This document shows, in pieces, positions 44,967-58,000 of a stretch of DNA of 64,000 nucleotides (the stretch's first letter is position 1; each line of letters starts with the position of its first letter). Made by a program: the position numbers and the translations under genes. This DNA comes from Saussurea involucrata (Eukaryota > Streptophyta > Magnoliopsida > Asterales > Asteraceae). The stretch lies in contig CM066318.1 in NCBI GenBank assembly GCA_033807775.1, forward strand, positions 87,996,879 to 88,060,878, read 5' to 3'. The notes beneath the pieces were generated by a model. That model was not told where the DNA came from. It searched no databases and saw only the letters and a program-made list of their open reading frames with translations.

Positions 44967-47013
44967 TTAAATTTCAAGACAATCTTTGACACCCTGCTCA
45001 AAATTGTTTAGGGATGATATGGTATCCATGAGTGCATCTGCTACTTTCTGTCTGTTAGCAAAAAGAAGAAAAAAAATGTATGAGAAAATGTATGATAGAT
45101 TTACCAATAGGGTTTGTTTCATGTTTCTGAAGGGATACCTGTTAGATACAATCTGAGAGGCAGTTCCATTTGCTACACTATTAAGAGAACTAAAAGACCT
45201 GCAATCAGATAGAGTAACAAGCTCCTTCGATTACTAAATTAATCAAAAAAAGGAAGAACAAATCTTGTAGGTGAAGAAGATGCTGGAACTTCATGCCGAA
45301 ATTGCAATATTCAACAAACACTAGCTTGTATCCCAAAAGTCAAGAAATAAGAACATGTGAACAACTTCTTTTCTGAATTCCGGGAAGACTCACACATGTG
45401 ACTTAAAGGAAAGATTAATTGTTAAATACCTTTCTAGATCACTCAGTTTAGCCTCAGCCTCCAACAAAGTTGGATCCTTGTCATCAAGCAATGAAGCTGC
45501 ATTTTTTAAGACCAACCTGAATGTGCAAACCTGCAGGTTGAAATAAACTTGCAATTTATTCTCCTTGCATATTTTTTGTTCTTCTTATTTCCCAATTACT
45601 TCTTATTTCCCAATAAGGGTTGTTTGGCAGTTGCTGAATGGTTTGGTGCAGAATGATTAAGTGGTCAGAATGATTAATAGGCTCTTATGATATAGTGTGC
45701 CGGATGGTTAAAGGAGGCCCAAGATACAAAATCATTCAGAGGGTTTTAGAACCATTAAGAGGGAGACATTTTTTTTGCCTAACAAGATTCACCTCTTAGC
45801 GATTAAGAAGTTGCCTCTTAATGGAACTATTAAGAGGTAAACAAACAGCCCCATATATTATACAGTGGAACATTCTTATCTAGCACTAGGACTCCGGTCT
45901 CCAAGAGGTTAATTGGCAAAGCCACTCCTTTTAAGGGTTTGAGTAACAGAAACAACCACTTTGCTAAATGCAATTGAAAAAAAACTTCATATAAGGATTT
46001 CCATGCTGAATTTTCGCGAACCCGAGCCGAGGAGCCTTAGTGCACAGTGTCACGTTTGGCATAGTGTTGACCAAATCAAGATATGCATATAATTAATGAT
46101 CTCATTGCATTCTTAGTCATTCATTTTAAGGTATAACAAGTAATTAGCAAGCAGAAAATAGAAGATCATATTCTTTTAGAAACAGATGGCTGGTTAATGG
46201 AATCGGTTTTCATAATAAGTTTGATCCATCCACCAGCCTCATTCAAACTTAAATACTCCTGAAAATATATCATCATCATCGTCTAACACCTAATCAACAA
46301 CATACTCCCCTTCAAAACTAGAAATAACAATCCAGAGAGATCAACTAAGTCAAATCTTGTTACAAATGAAGGAATTAGGAAAGAGAAAAAAACCTCAACG
46401 CCAGTTTTAGATTGGAAATTAACAATAGAATTCCTCTCCTGAGGAATACAATCCCTAGCAGCCGATACAAGCAGTCTTTGAACCTCTTCCAAATCCTTTT
46501 CGGGTGAAGTTCCACTACCTGCTGTAAAATCGCATCAATCAATTTCAGAAGAAATGCAACTTCAATCTAACCAACAACGAAGAAAGGCGTATTTAAACAG
46601 TACTGATTAAGAGATATGCAGCTTGGAGGCTGTTGCGAGAGGCATCGATCGGAGCTAACACATACTTAGATGCTTTCTTCTTTTGTTCTCTCAGCCAATC
46701 CTTCGGTCCTGCTGTAAGAATGCAACATATCATATCCATAAAAATGATGGAAGAATTGAGAAGAGAGAATGAATGAGATGATTTACGTACAAATGCCGAA
46801 TGAAAATGCTGTAGCGACAGGAGGTTGAGAGATGAGTGAGGCTATGGATGTTAGAATGACGCCGGCGGCAGCCTCTCTGCGGGTGGTGGGAATGAGGGTG
46901 GAGGATGGAGGAGGTTGTTGATTGAGGTGTGAAAGTGGTGAGGGTTTGGGGAGCTTTGGCGGGAATACGGCGGTGAGACTGATGGGGGAGGGGATAAGGG
47001 TGGAAATCGACAT
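44967..47013 (-). CDS. MPH2: Thylakoid lumenal 16.5 kDa protein, PSII maintenance
   Basis: Six exons (47013-46791, 46711-46604, 46518-46394, 45530-45430, 45198-45139, 45051-44967) give 233 residues. The first 69 residues are a bipartite transit peptide: a Ser/Pro-rich stromal part, then a twin-arginine (R45-R46) followed by a hydrophobic stretch ending ATA, a Tat-type lumen signal. The mature part, starting FSFGISGPKDWLREQKKK, carries APIDASRNSLQAAYLL, EVQRLLVSAARDCIPQERNS and the end EQGVKDCLEI. This matches Arabidopsis At4g02530 (MPH2), needed to keep photosystem II active under high or fluctuating light. Exon 3 has a tandem CAGCAG acceptor (46521 or 46518), so a one-residue-longer form of 234 is possible. 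Confidence 0.94.
45617..45852. mobile_element. Tourist-like MITE in MPH2 intron 3
   Basis: Begins gggttgtttggcagttgctg and ends aaacaaacagcccc. The interior gaatggtttggtgcagaatg matches the MITE in CNNM intron 3 (20706-20969), so both genes carry the same family. The target duplication is unclear here. Confidence 0.7.
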
Positions 47014-48560
47014 TTTTGCTGGTGGTCTTATAAAATATGAAATTAATTTTTTGTTTTATGGAAAATGAGGATTGTGATATCTTTCCATATAAAATCAGAT
47101 AATACTTTCCTTTCCTTTGTTATAGTGTGAGAATATCTTTTTTTTTAAAGTCTATAATTATAATTTTTATAAAAATATTTTTTAGGAATTTTATTAATCT
47201 TTTCAACATTAATAATAATTATACAATTAATAAAATAAAAACTAATATACATGTCACTCCACACCAATGTTAAAATAAGAACCAATGTATTTATTTAAGA
47301 ACCTAAGAACTCTTCACAATGATAATCCATCAAATTACTTACACCTTTTGCTTATAAGAAACTTTGCATTGGAGACGCTGTAAAATACTTAGAGTACAGT
47401 TATGATTTGTGTCCCATGTATGTTATATTTGATTTTTCTTATTTTTTAGCATTTTTTATTTTTATTTTTAGTATATAATAATATATTAATTTAAACTGTT
47501 TATTGAGTTATTAATTAATAGATAAAAACATATGTATACATATAATTATAGATATGATATAAAACTTTTATCGTTATAACTTATAAGTCACGTTTTAAAA
47601 ACGATGTACATGTCGTGGTTCCTAAGACTTGAGATTTAATCTTACGTCAAATCGACTCACACCATTTCAATTCTCTCTCTCACACTATTTACTATTTAGA
47701 TCCTAGCTTCTACCAAGTAGAGTCTTGGAAGAAAATTACATATTTTTATTAAATTATAGATTAAGTTAAATATTATAATTTTTGAAAAATAATATATTTA
47801 ATTATGGGTTTGGTGTTTATAAAACTATATTTATCGTCCATAAATTTCGTTCATTATTAAGAAAAATCCTTATGGTATGTTTTTGTTTTGTTTCAGTCCC
47901 TCCATTACATTTTTTAGGTTTTCCTTTTTAAATATTTAACTGGGTTTCTTCGTTGACAAATCATCCTTTCAATCCTTCAAGTTAAAACCTTGAAATCTAT
48001 GATGATGTGCCATTGTGGTGCACCTGTAACTATGCAAGCTGTTACTATATGTTTAAAAGTCAATCACAGGATAATTTATATTTAGACATTTTGTCATGAT
48101 ATTTATTATTGTAAAGAGATTGTCCAATTGTTTTGTATGTATATTGCTTTGTGTTACATTTAAACTTAACATTTACCATTGAATATTGTATTTTAAATAT
48201 TCCTAATCAAATACTACTTCGAACTTAAAGTTTAAGTAATATAGTAACCTAGTATATATATAAAGATTCATACGTAGATATAGGATTTGCATATGGATAC
48301 ATGATGTGGATCTCGTGTATCGGAAAAGTGACTCACTATAAAAATGTTGCATTGAGTGTGACAAGTATTTCTCATGTGGTCATTGTATGTGTAGTTGTTT
48401 GCCTTGAGATCATTGAGTTTGCTTTATGCGAGTTATAGGTTTTGACACTAATTATTCATTGTAACTATGTGATAAAATGGTTGTTTCTCCATAATGTACT
48501 ACAATACCATGATATATTAGTTTAAGTTACTTACAATTTTCATCCATATGGTCTTAAGAA
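47014..48560. other. AT-rich intergenic DNA, no gene seen
   Basis: 5' flank of MPH2 on the minus strand, then AT-rich sequence without coding potential or a recognisable transposon. Confidence 0.5.
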
Positions 48561-48564
48561 ACTC

Positions 48565-49700
48565 TAGATTTCGTAGCACAACTTTATTTATTACAAATCT
48601 ACTTCTATTGTTTGCATTTTTATGTTGGTTTTATCCCTCTCATTAACATATGATAAATGCTTCTCATTAAGTGCCCCGATATGCCCTTCATGTGTGGGCG
48701 TTTTCATCATTTGAAAAACAAGATCACGAACATCATTGAAAGAAAAGATCAAGAACATTTTGGTTCATTCCGAAAATTTGTGCAAATTCATTAAAAAATT
48801 ATGGTAGAAAACCATAAATCAAAAACATCATCAAAAACTTCAAGAACATAATAAAAAACAATCAAAAAAATCAAAACTCTAAAATCACAACCCCAAATAC
48901 TAAATCAAGCTCTGCATCCGTACCACTATTTTTCACCCCCTATTCATGACCTTTGTACACATCAAAAGCTCTTACGGTTAATAAGGTATGTATTGAGGTG
49001 TGTGTGAGAGAGAGAGAGAGATGAAAGGAGAAAATGGTTATATTTGCATCTGGTTGTGTGTGTAAGAGAGAGAGAGATGAAAGGAGATAATGGTTATATT
49101 TACACCTGGTTGTGTGTATGTGAGTGAGAGAGAGAGAGAGAGAAAGGATGAACACCATAAACCTTGTCACGATGATGGGTTTTTTACACGAGGTTTTCAT
49201 GAGTGAGCTTCACTGCAAAAGAAGGGGGGGGGGTTTCTTCGAGTTTCACCGAAGAAGAAAAGGGGAGGGAAAAGGTTTTTCGGCGAGTTTCACAGGAGAG
49301 GAAAATGGGACCCAATGTGTTAATAGAAAAAGAGTAAAAGGACAATAATACCCTTGAGTTAGCACAGAAAAAATCAACCGAGTTAGTTGTTATCTAACCT
49401 TCTGTTCCAAATTTTCACGTTATATTATTGTCCACCAATCATATGAATACACATAAATAAACAGAGATTGTAAGCATGAATTAAATAAATTTAAAAGAAA
49501 TAAAAATTTGATGTGTTTTAATTTCATTTGAGAAACATGAATGAGACGTGAGATTTTAGGACATGTGATTTTGGTCCGAGTTAAAGCCAATGAATGATTC
49601 AGTGTAGTATAAATTGCAAACCATATAAATTCAAAATTATTTTAAAGTAGGGATTGATAAGTTAAAAATTACAAACCACATAGACCAAACATGTAATTTC
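48565..49700. mobile_element. Degenerate MULE-like element
   Basis: The left part (ttattacaaatctacttctattgtttgcatttt, then ccctctcattaac) resembles the MULE arm at 17205-17265. The right part has aataatacccttgagttagc, like the inner arms of that family. The ends are too eroded for a target duplication. Confidence 0.4.
48985..49145. repeat. Minisatellite of about 55 bp with GA runs
   Basis: Units of (GT)n(GA)n followed by gatgaaaggagaaaatggtt and atatttgcatctggt occur almost three times in a row. Confidence 0.85.
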
Positions 49701-49871
49701 TCAAAATAATTATTTTGCAATTCCAAAAGTATGTTTTCAGCCCCTCAAACGGTTCTTTTTGAATTTCAAAATACTCCTTGAACCCTTCTCATCGTTAGGT
49801 TTATGCCGTTTGAAAACCACTGTCATCCCTCCCACAATCTTCTTCATTCCAATCACCTTCATTGTATAGCA

Positions 49872-52764
49872 ATGGATGACAACAAAGATATTCAGCTGAA
49901 GAAAATACCAGCATTCACCGTACTCAAGAACGGTTCCATTCTCAAGAACATCTTTCTCTTACACAAACCACCTCCCTTCGATCCATTGTCAATACACCAA
50001 GAATCCGAGGAAGAAATCTTGCTCGTTGGACGACACCCACAGTGCAACATCACTCTCGAACACCCTAGTATCAGCAGATACCATCTCCGTATCCACTCAA
50101 ATCCTTCTTCTCAAATGCTCTCCATAATCGATCTATCTTCAGGTATATTTCGACATTCAATGAGTATTATTAGATTGGGGGAAATGGATTAATTGTACAG
50201 TTTTAATCTTGGTTTTGTTAAAATTGTAGTTCATGGGACATGGGTGTCGGGAAAGAGGATTGAATCAGGGGTTCCGGTGAAACTGAAAGAGGGAGACACG
50301 GTGAGGATGGGTGGTTCAAGTAGAATTTATGAGCTTCATTGGGTTCCACAGAGGCAAGCTTATGATGTTGATGACCCCTTCATTCCTGCCGTTTATGCCT
50401 TCAAAGAAGAAACAAAACAGGTGTCTATGAGTATTCTTATTGTTTTCGTTTTTATGTTTCTCTGGAATTCATGTTCGCAAGGTGTTCGATGAAATGCCTC
50501 TTTATGTTTTGTTGTTTTTCTTGGTTTATATAGGATGAGAATTGCTTGTGTCTATCTGATGATGATTTGGAGAGTTTGAAGGTTCAGAAATTGAACCCAT
50601 TGACATCTCCTTACTGCACAAATTCTTGTTCTGATGATACTGAGGTAGAACACTCTTCTAGTCCAGCTAATGGAAATGGTGAAATCAATAGGAACTCTTT
50701 GGTTCAGCCTTCACCTTTTCTCTTGGAAACTATGTCTGCAATAGAAGATTTCGACAGCCAAAACGAATTAGAAAATCAAGCTAATGACAAAACGAGTGAC
50801 GAATTTGAGCAGCTCAGTAATGGGACCATCAGAGAAGATCCGTTTTCTGTGGCAAACTGCTCAAGCTCATCTTGTGATGATATGGAGGTAGAACACTCAA
50901 GTTTCACGGGAAATGAAAATGGTGAAATCTTTGCCACTTTTTCGGATCAGGCTCCACCTGTGGTCTCAGAAACTATATCTGCAACAGAGATTTCTGATGA
51001 CAACTTAAACAAATCAGAAGATGAGTCGAGTATGAAGGATGACCTGGTTTCTGTGGCTTTTTTTTATGCTATTATGCATGGAAAAGATGCTTTAGATCAA
51101 GACATAGCAAGAGGCAATGAGAATCAGCAAAAAGTCGAGAATAGTCCAGTTCCAGTGGCCCTTTTCAATGGTGTAAAGAGAGATGATAATGGGGTTTTTA
51201 TGCCACTTAGAGCAGAAAGCGTGGAGGTCAGCGCGGGCTGTGATTTTGAGCAGATGAATCAGACGAAAACGATGGATGAATCAGCTTCTATAGATATGGG
51301 TGTCGAACTTGAATTGTTTGATCAGGAGACAACAAAGAAAGATTCAGTTCTTGTGGCCTTTCCTGATGGAGTACACATTGATCAAGAACGAACTTTTACT
51401 CCAGATGAATCAAGAACCAAAGAAGTCTATATAAATCCGGAGGCAATGCATAATGTATCAGTTCCGGTGAATCTTTTTGACAGTTTAGATGGAAACGAAT
51501 TGGAGATTTTTACTCCAGACAAAGAGAACAACAACCCCAATTCTGTAAAATCCTTGAAAAGGAGATGGAAGGAAGATGAACATGAGCAATCACACCCCTG
51601 CACGATGTCAAAGAAAGCTGTTAATCCCACTGACGTGGAAAAAAATCTTTTCGGGTTTTCAAAAATTTTGTTTACTACAGATGGAGAGAAGTTTGTCTCC
51701 GATACTCTTTTGCAGAGATCACCAGATAAAATAACGAAAATGGAAGGAAGCTACAACTCTATTGACTACCCTCAAACCGTTCAAAAGGTCATTGATTCAT
51801 CTCATGTAAGTTCCGTAGCATATTATGTCACTATTGATATTTCGTACTTGGGTTTCTTGCAAAAACGCAAAAAGAACACTACATTTTGTGAAAGTAGTGA
51901 TCTTGGACAAAAATGGCAAGTATATTGGTCTTTTTTGCATATAAAATTAACTGAGAATTGCTTATGATTTTATATCCATCTTTAGAACATCATGGGAGTG
52001 GCAAAGAAAAGATGGACCATGGTGGTGGATACTAACAGTCTTCTGCACAATGAGTCTTTGAAGCATTTGAAACTTCTGCAAGGCCTCATTGGGACTCAAC
52101 TTTTTGTTCCCAAAATTGGTAATAAATCCTGGTTTCCATTTAGCTAAGTTGAACATAAAACATTATTATGTACTTTTCTGATATTTTTCTTTCATGTTGA
52201 TTAATACCAGTCATAAGGGAACTAATGGACATAAAGGGTCAAGATGATATCTTGAAAAAAAGCACCAAAAAGGTTTCTTTAGCGTTGAAATGGATTGACG
52301 AATGTATGATTGATACAAAATGGTGGATTCGCATGGATGATTCATCAGAAGCAGAACCTGAAGTCCTTGAAACTGCCCTTCATTTACGTAAAGAGATTAC
52401 AGATCGAAAGATTATCGTTCTTAGCAATGATCTCACACTGAAGATCAAAGCCATGGCAGAAGTATGTCTCCCACCTCCACCCCCCCCCCTCCCCCACTCC
52501 ACCCACCACGCGTTTTAGTTACAAAGATTAATTATATTCTCATTTTGACAGGGAGTTATGTGTGAAGAAGCAGAGGAATTTCGTAGGAGTCTGGTGAATC
52601 CATTTTCAGAGAGGTTTATGTGGGTTGGGAGTTCAGCAAGAGGACTAACTTGGTCCTGTGTAGATGATGATGTTCTGAGACAAAAATACCATGGATGCAT
52701 TGTGAATGCTTCACACAGGTTGAAGGGTTTGAAGCTACTGGCGAATATAACGAATTTTAGGTGA
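49872..52764 (+). CDS. PS1: FHA and PIN domain protein PS1 (parallel spindle 1)
   Basis: Six exons (49872-50142, 50230-50420, 50534-51805, 51986-52118, 52211-52461, 52552-52764) give 776 residues. An N-terminal FHA domain (about 28-105) has VGRHPQCNI, SISRYHLRIH and SSVHGTWVSGKRI. The long exon 3 is acidic and serine-rich with repeated SDDTEVEHSS / CDDMEVEHSS and FTPDKENNNPN. A C-terminal PIN nuclease-like domain has VVDTNSLL (D593), VIRELMD (E626) and LSNDLTLKIKA (D696). This architecture is PS1, which orients meiosis II spindles in male meiosis; loss gives unreduced pollen in Arabidopsis. The Arabidopsis protein is nearly twice as long, the difference lying in the middle. Another in-frame ATG lies at 49803; MDDNKD was chosen because its context fits the family start. 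A cryptic donor (aggtgag) overlaps the stop. Confidence 0.94.
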
Positions 52765-53690
52765 GATGACTATATAGCCTTTAAATTCTGCTTGTGTGAA
52801 TCACTTTTGTACTTAAAAGCATAATATCAATGCTGGTCTTTTTCCATAAATGTTTGAGACTGTTTCCATGAAGAAGTTCATCTTCACAAATGAATACCAT
52901 ATTTTCTTATGCGTCATCAAGATCATACACATTTGGGCCTATGAATTTAGGGTCAAATGTAACAGTTTCTCTTGACATGAATGATCAAATTGCTCCTATA
53001 TGTTGTCTGTTATGGATCTGTTGCAATGGAATAAAGTTACATTCTTGAAAGGTGCTACCCTATCGTTTCAATGAGTACCCTTGTATTTTTTGAACATACA
53101 ATATTAATACAAGTTTCTTGCATCAGAGTTGGTTTATATGGTCTTTTTCCCTTCCAAATGTGGGTTTGAATCCCATTTTTCCTAGTTTTTTTTTTTAACT
53201 TTTAATTTATGGTTTTATTATGTTTTTGAAGTTTTTTGGGATAAAAAACTATTAAGAGTAGAACACAAGACATTGCATTATAAGGCAAGGAACCAACCAA
53301 CAAATTCATAATGATTTTGTAAAAAATATCTTTGTTTCTTGTAATCAACTGAAGCCACCGCTTGAAAAAATTACTATGTCAACTTCAATCTGGTTGCTTG
53401 TAAAAAGCATATCGATGCTCGGTTAAGTAAAGAACATAGCTATAAATTAATCATCAGTGGCGGATCCAGAAAAAAAATATTGTTGGATGCACAATATAAA
53501 ATAAAATAATAATTAAATAAAAGATACAATTTCATTAAAAATGGTAAAAACTTACCTCTTACAATTGTGTCCGACGAGTCTTCATCTTTTGGAATTGGTT
53601 AATTACATCATCATTTGTAACTTTATACAATTGTGCCCGACGACACTTCCCGTGCCCAGGTTTCACAATCTTCATGGTAGGAAAAAAAAA
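52765..53690. other. 3' flank of PS1, no further gene seen
   Basis: Probable 3' untranslated sequence and AT-rich DNA; around 53456-53475 it has the words cagtggcggatccag common in retroelement or hAT debris. Confidence 0.5.
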
Positions 53691-54000
53691 ACATCTACAA
53701 CTGTTGCGGTAGCAACCGGCAAAACAAAAGTTAACTTCGATAATTGCTATACACGATGATAAGTTGTATGCTTTTTGTTTCCACCGTCAATCTAGCAAGC
53801 TCGGCAATACCACCCAAATCGGCAAATCTTTCATCTTGACGCACAGTCACATAGTACACGTTAAGTTGTTTCTCAAGAGCGATGATTTCCACACGACTAA
53901 AATCATAAGGATACAACTCATTCAACTTCAATAATAAATCTGGTACATTGAATTGCGAAAATGAATCACATCGACTCAAAACTGCTATAGTTTTAAACAT
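53690..54000 (-). pseudogene. hAT transposase C-terminal fragment
   Basis: The minus strand reads LSRCDSFSQFNVPDLLLKLNE, with YPYDFSRVEIIALEKQLNVY and FADLGGIAELARLTVETK. Further on, past a break, comes LPVATATV, which precedes the ERAFSAM motif in intact plant hAT (TTF/zinc-finger MYM-type-1-like) transposases. Here that motif is replaced by a poly-T-coded stretch, so the copy is dead. Confidence 0.75.
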
Positions 54001-54530
54001 GTTAGTGCTTACCTCACTAAATCGATCCTCAAACTCTTAAAGTTGTATATCCACAAAGAGTGTTGAAACTTGAAAATATCAAACTCGTAATAATGACGAT
54101 AGGTGACGTTGGTCCTTTCTCTTCCGTTTTTTGCATGTCCACAATGGTTTTTGTTTCCACAACAGTGAGCTTTGCTGCTAATTGTCGATCGAATTCGAGA
54201 ATGAGAGACAGTGAGGTACTGAGAGTCGATCGACTGAGAGTCAAAGATAAGGTCGGTCGATTGAGAGTGATAGATAGTGAGGTACTGAAGTTGGACCGAC
54301 TGTGTTTCAATTGCTAAATAGATAGGTTTGCATAAACATTTTTGACAACAAACACTCATCCTTAAGCATAAGGTTGATCAATTAAGCATACATTCTTTAT
54401 CCGATGATGGTGATCATAAGATCTTAAATGGCCGTATGCGGCCTAGTCATGTGAGCACAGGTCGCTAACCCAAGTCGCCTGGTTCCTTTTAACCGGCAAC
54501 GCCTAATCGCATTTGGGTTGATGCTTACTG
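54001..54530. other. Short-repeat spacer, no gene seen
   Basis: Contains repeats of gtgaggtactgaga and gatcgactgagagt around 54190-54300. Overlapping frames are low complexity and not credible genes. Confidence 0.5.
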
Positions 54531-54531
54531 A

Positions 54532-54745
54532 GAAGTTGTTGCTAACATGAGAAACGTAAGAACTGGATCTAAACCGTTGATCACTTTTAATCGAATGTAC
54601 TCTTATGAATTGCGGCTTAGAAGGGAATTGATCCGGTGCATCTTATCTCTTGCATCTCATCCTAATGTGCGTTCATTTATCATCCAACGGTTGATAACCA
54701 GTTCTCACGTTAACCTCAACTTCTCACCGAAACATAACCCATTAC
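54532..54745. mobile_element. Family B short element copy 3
   Basis: Inverted ends gagaagttgttgctaacatgagaa and ttctcacgttaacctcaacttctc; the interior shares gttgatcacttttaatcgaa, gaattgcggcttagaagg and gatccggtgcatctta with the copies at 1165 and 33440. No TA microsatellite adjoins this copy. Confidence 0.7.
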
Positions 54746-55000
54746 TTTATTTGGTACCCGGCGGCCGGCGGCAATTAAAAAAAACTTGAGAAATTCAAAA
54801 CAAGCTTCACGTTTTGAAATTTACACTATGATGGATTTGCATCTATAACAACCACAACAACAAATACATGCTTTCAGAAGCACAAAAATCTCAGAACCAT
54901 TTAAAAAAATATGAAATTTGGCCTCAAAACTACTTTTCTAAACAATCTTACCTCACTGCTCCATTTTTCTTCATCAAATACATCAAATCCCAAACTCATT

Positions 55001-58000
55001 TCATCGTCGATTTCCATCTTGCCGCTCCACATCAACAATATCCACAGGTTCCGGAAAGATCTCACTAGATAATCTTTTATCATTCGTCCCACTTCCCTGA
55101 GAATTCGACTGCTTTTGAGCATCTTTATTGGTTTGGCTATGCGTGCTTCCTGAAAAGCTTTGCCGCCAGCTACCAAATAAAGCGGTACTCCAAGATCTTC
55201 TTGATGAATTATTTCTCAACCTTCCGGAACTGAAGTCTTCTTCCCTTACGACCCTAAAAGGGTTTTCCAATGCTTTCAAAATATGAGTCATTTGAGGTCG
55301 TTTTGCGGGCTTTGGGTTCAGGCAAGATTTGGCCACTATGGCTACAGCCCATACTTCTTCTAATAAGTCTTCATCTAAGACTAGAGATTGGTCCAGGATC
55401 TTGGATACCGGTTCTTTGTCATAGTTGTTGATGCAAGCCAGAGTTCGGTCTAGCCATTCTTTATCTTCGGAATTGCTGATTCCGAGTTTGCCCGTTACTA
55501 GCTCAAGTAAGACCTTTCCGAAACAGTATACATCATATGCACAAATGGGAGGCGATGATCCTGTTTGTTCCAAATTATAAACTACAAAAATGAGTTTCGA
55601 CTTAATATGATTTTAAGAGAATTGGCGAGCGAACAGGTCTATCAGTAAGGGTGCGTTTGGTATTCAGGACAGAAAGGGACATTACATGACAGAACATCTG
55701 TTCAACGTTTGGTAAGACAGAACTGGACAGATAACATGACCAATTTACCCGTAATAAGTTGTTTATATATTTTGATTAATTATGTAGTTTATTAAATTAT
55801 GATGAAATAAATATTTTTTATAACAAAATATATTATTAGAAAGTTTTCTTCAAGACGATTAAAGTGACACCAAAATAAAAAGTTTATGTAGATTCCAAAT
55901 TTTATTTTCTAACCTTTTCTATATATTTTTACTACTAATATTTAATAACTTACGTAAACTAATCAAAACATATAAACCATATAAAAATAATATTTTGAGG
56001 ACAATAAAGTGAAAGCTTAAAGAGCATAAAATACAACAAATAAATTTAAATAATGAATAAAATATAAAAAAGAAGACGTATTTGATGTTTTAGAAAAAAA
56101 ATTAGATTTATTTTGAGATTATATTGGTAAAACACCTTGTTTCATGTGGAGGGGGTGGAACAGGCTTGTTCCACTTTGTTCCACATAAAATTTCTGTCAA
56201 ACGTGAAACAATGATCCATGTTTTGTTATGTCCTGTCCAATGTACCAAACGCATCCTAAGAGCCATATTGAACTTGTGAAACACTTTCTAACAATCTGTT
56301 CTCAGAACCTTTTCTTAAAAGAAAAGAAAGGAAAGGAAAGGGGGGGGGGGGGGAAACGAAAAAACTGTCTTTACGCTAAGTTTTTAGGAGGGAAACCTCC
56401 CAAATGTGAGCAGAAAAGGAGGGAAAAAAATCCAAAAGAATTCTGTAATCTTTTATGACAAAAATACCATCGTAAAGGAAAAGTGTGATAAACAAATATA
56501 AATGGTATATTTGAAAAAAAATATTTTCCATTCCTTTCTCTCCGGTTCAAAAAGACGAAAAATTGTTTCCTTTCCACTTTGAGAACACAAATATAAAAGC
56601 TTTCTTTCCGTTCATTTCGCTCCATTTCCTTTCTTTTCTTTTCTTCCCAAATTCAAGAACACGATGTAAGTCTTGGAATACTCATTTTTCTGTATTGCCC
56701 AAGATCCATCAATAGATAAAAGTTCTAGCATCTCATATTCATCATCATATATTATGTATGTATCTACATATTATATGTATAAATCATATGATATAAACAC
56801 ATATACGTTATCCAGAGGAAGCAGAAGTAATACAAAAATAACCGGTATTAAGAAGATTTTCACGTACCAGAAGGAGCTGATTCGGATTTCCTGCACATCC
56901 ACGAAACAAAAAAAAAGAAACAAAAAAAACGAAATAAGATAATATAATACAAAATAAAATAAAATGTTAGTGAAATTTCATAAAGCTCAGGCCTTTACAC
57001 ATTTTTATCAATTCGTCATTACTCGGAGCATTTATGCATACTCTAATGGGACAGTATGAAAGTTATATCCATGCTAATGCTTAAAGCTGTTGTACTACAA
57101 ATTTAATAACAAAATTTCAAAAAATCTATTTGGTTTAGACAGGTGAATAACTGCAAGGACACCTCATGTGAACATAAATAAACCCTCAATCAAAAACGAT
57201 TAAAACAAGTCCCAACACAACTATTAAAATTGTTTCAATCAAACATTAAATTTATTTGGAAAAAAATAAATATATCTTACGATGAAATCCGCAGCAGCCT
57301 TGTGATAACATTCTGATTATTATCCACTTCTTGAGTACAAACTTCACTCAAGCTTCCAAGCCGTACATCATACTTATCATCGAGTAGGATACTGCTTGCT
57401 TGAATATCTCTATTAAATCAAATTAAACAAAATAAATGTCCCAAATTCTATTTTAAATAAGGATAGAATTAACAACTGAAAACTAAGTTCTTGAATACCT
57501 GTGAACAATGGGAGGATTGCATTCATGATGTAAATAAGATAACCCTTCTGCAGCTCCTATAGCAATCTTTAATCTTGTTATCCAATCCAACGATTGCAAA
57601 CCATCTTCTTCCAAATTGGTAGACTTGTGTAACGAATTCGAAAGATCTCCATTTGGCATCAACTTGTAAACCAGAAGCTTCTCAGTTTCGTGTTCTAAAC
57701 AATGTCCCAAAAGTGGTACCAATCTGGTGTGCACACCCTTACTAAACAACTCCAATTCGGACATATAACAATCTTTTCTTGAAGAACGCATATCGATTTT
57801 CTTGATAGTTACAGCAGTTCCATCTTCTAATCTCCCCGAAAAGATATCTCCACTGTGGCCATGTTTCATAAGGTTTGCATCACTGAAACCACTTGTAGCT
57901 TGCAGCATTTGTTCATATGTGAACGAGTCCACCAAAGTCGATAAATTAACTGCAATATTTTGAGCATTATTCCCGTTTCCTTCTTCTTGAACAGGCTCTA

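Noticed and set aside
53541..54359. Several frames of 60-116 residues on both strands
   Set aside because: Apart from the hAT transposase fragment, they are low-complexity or overlap short repeats.
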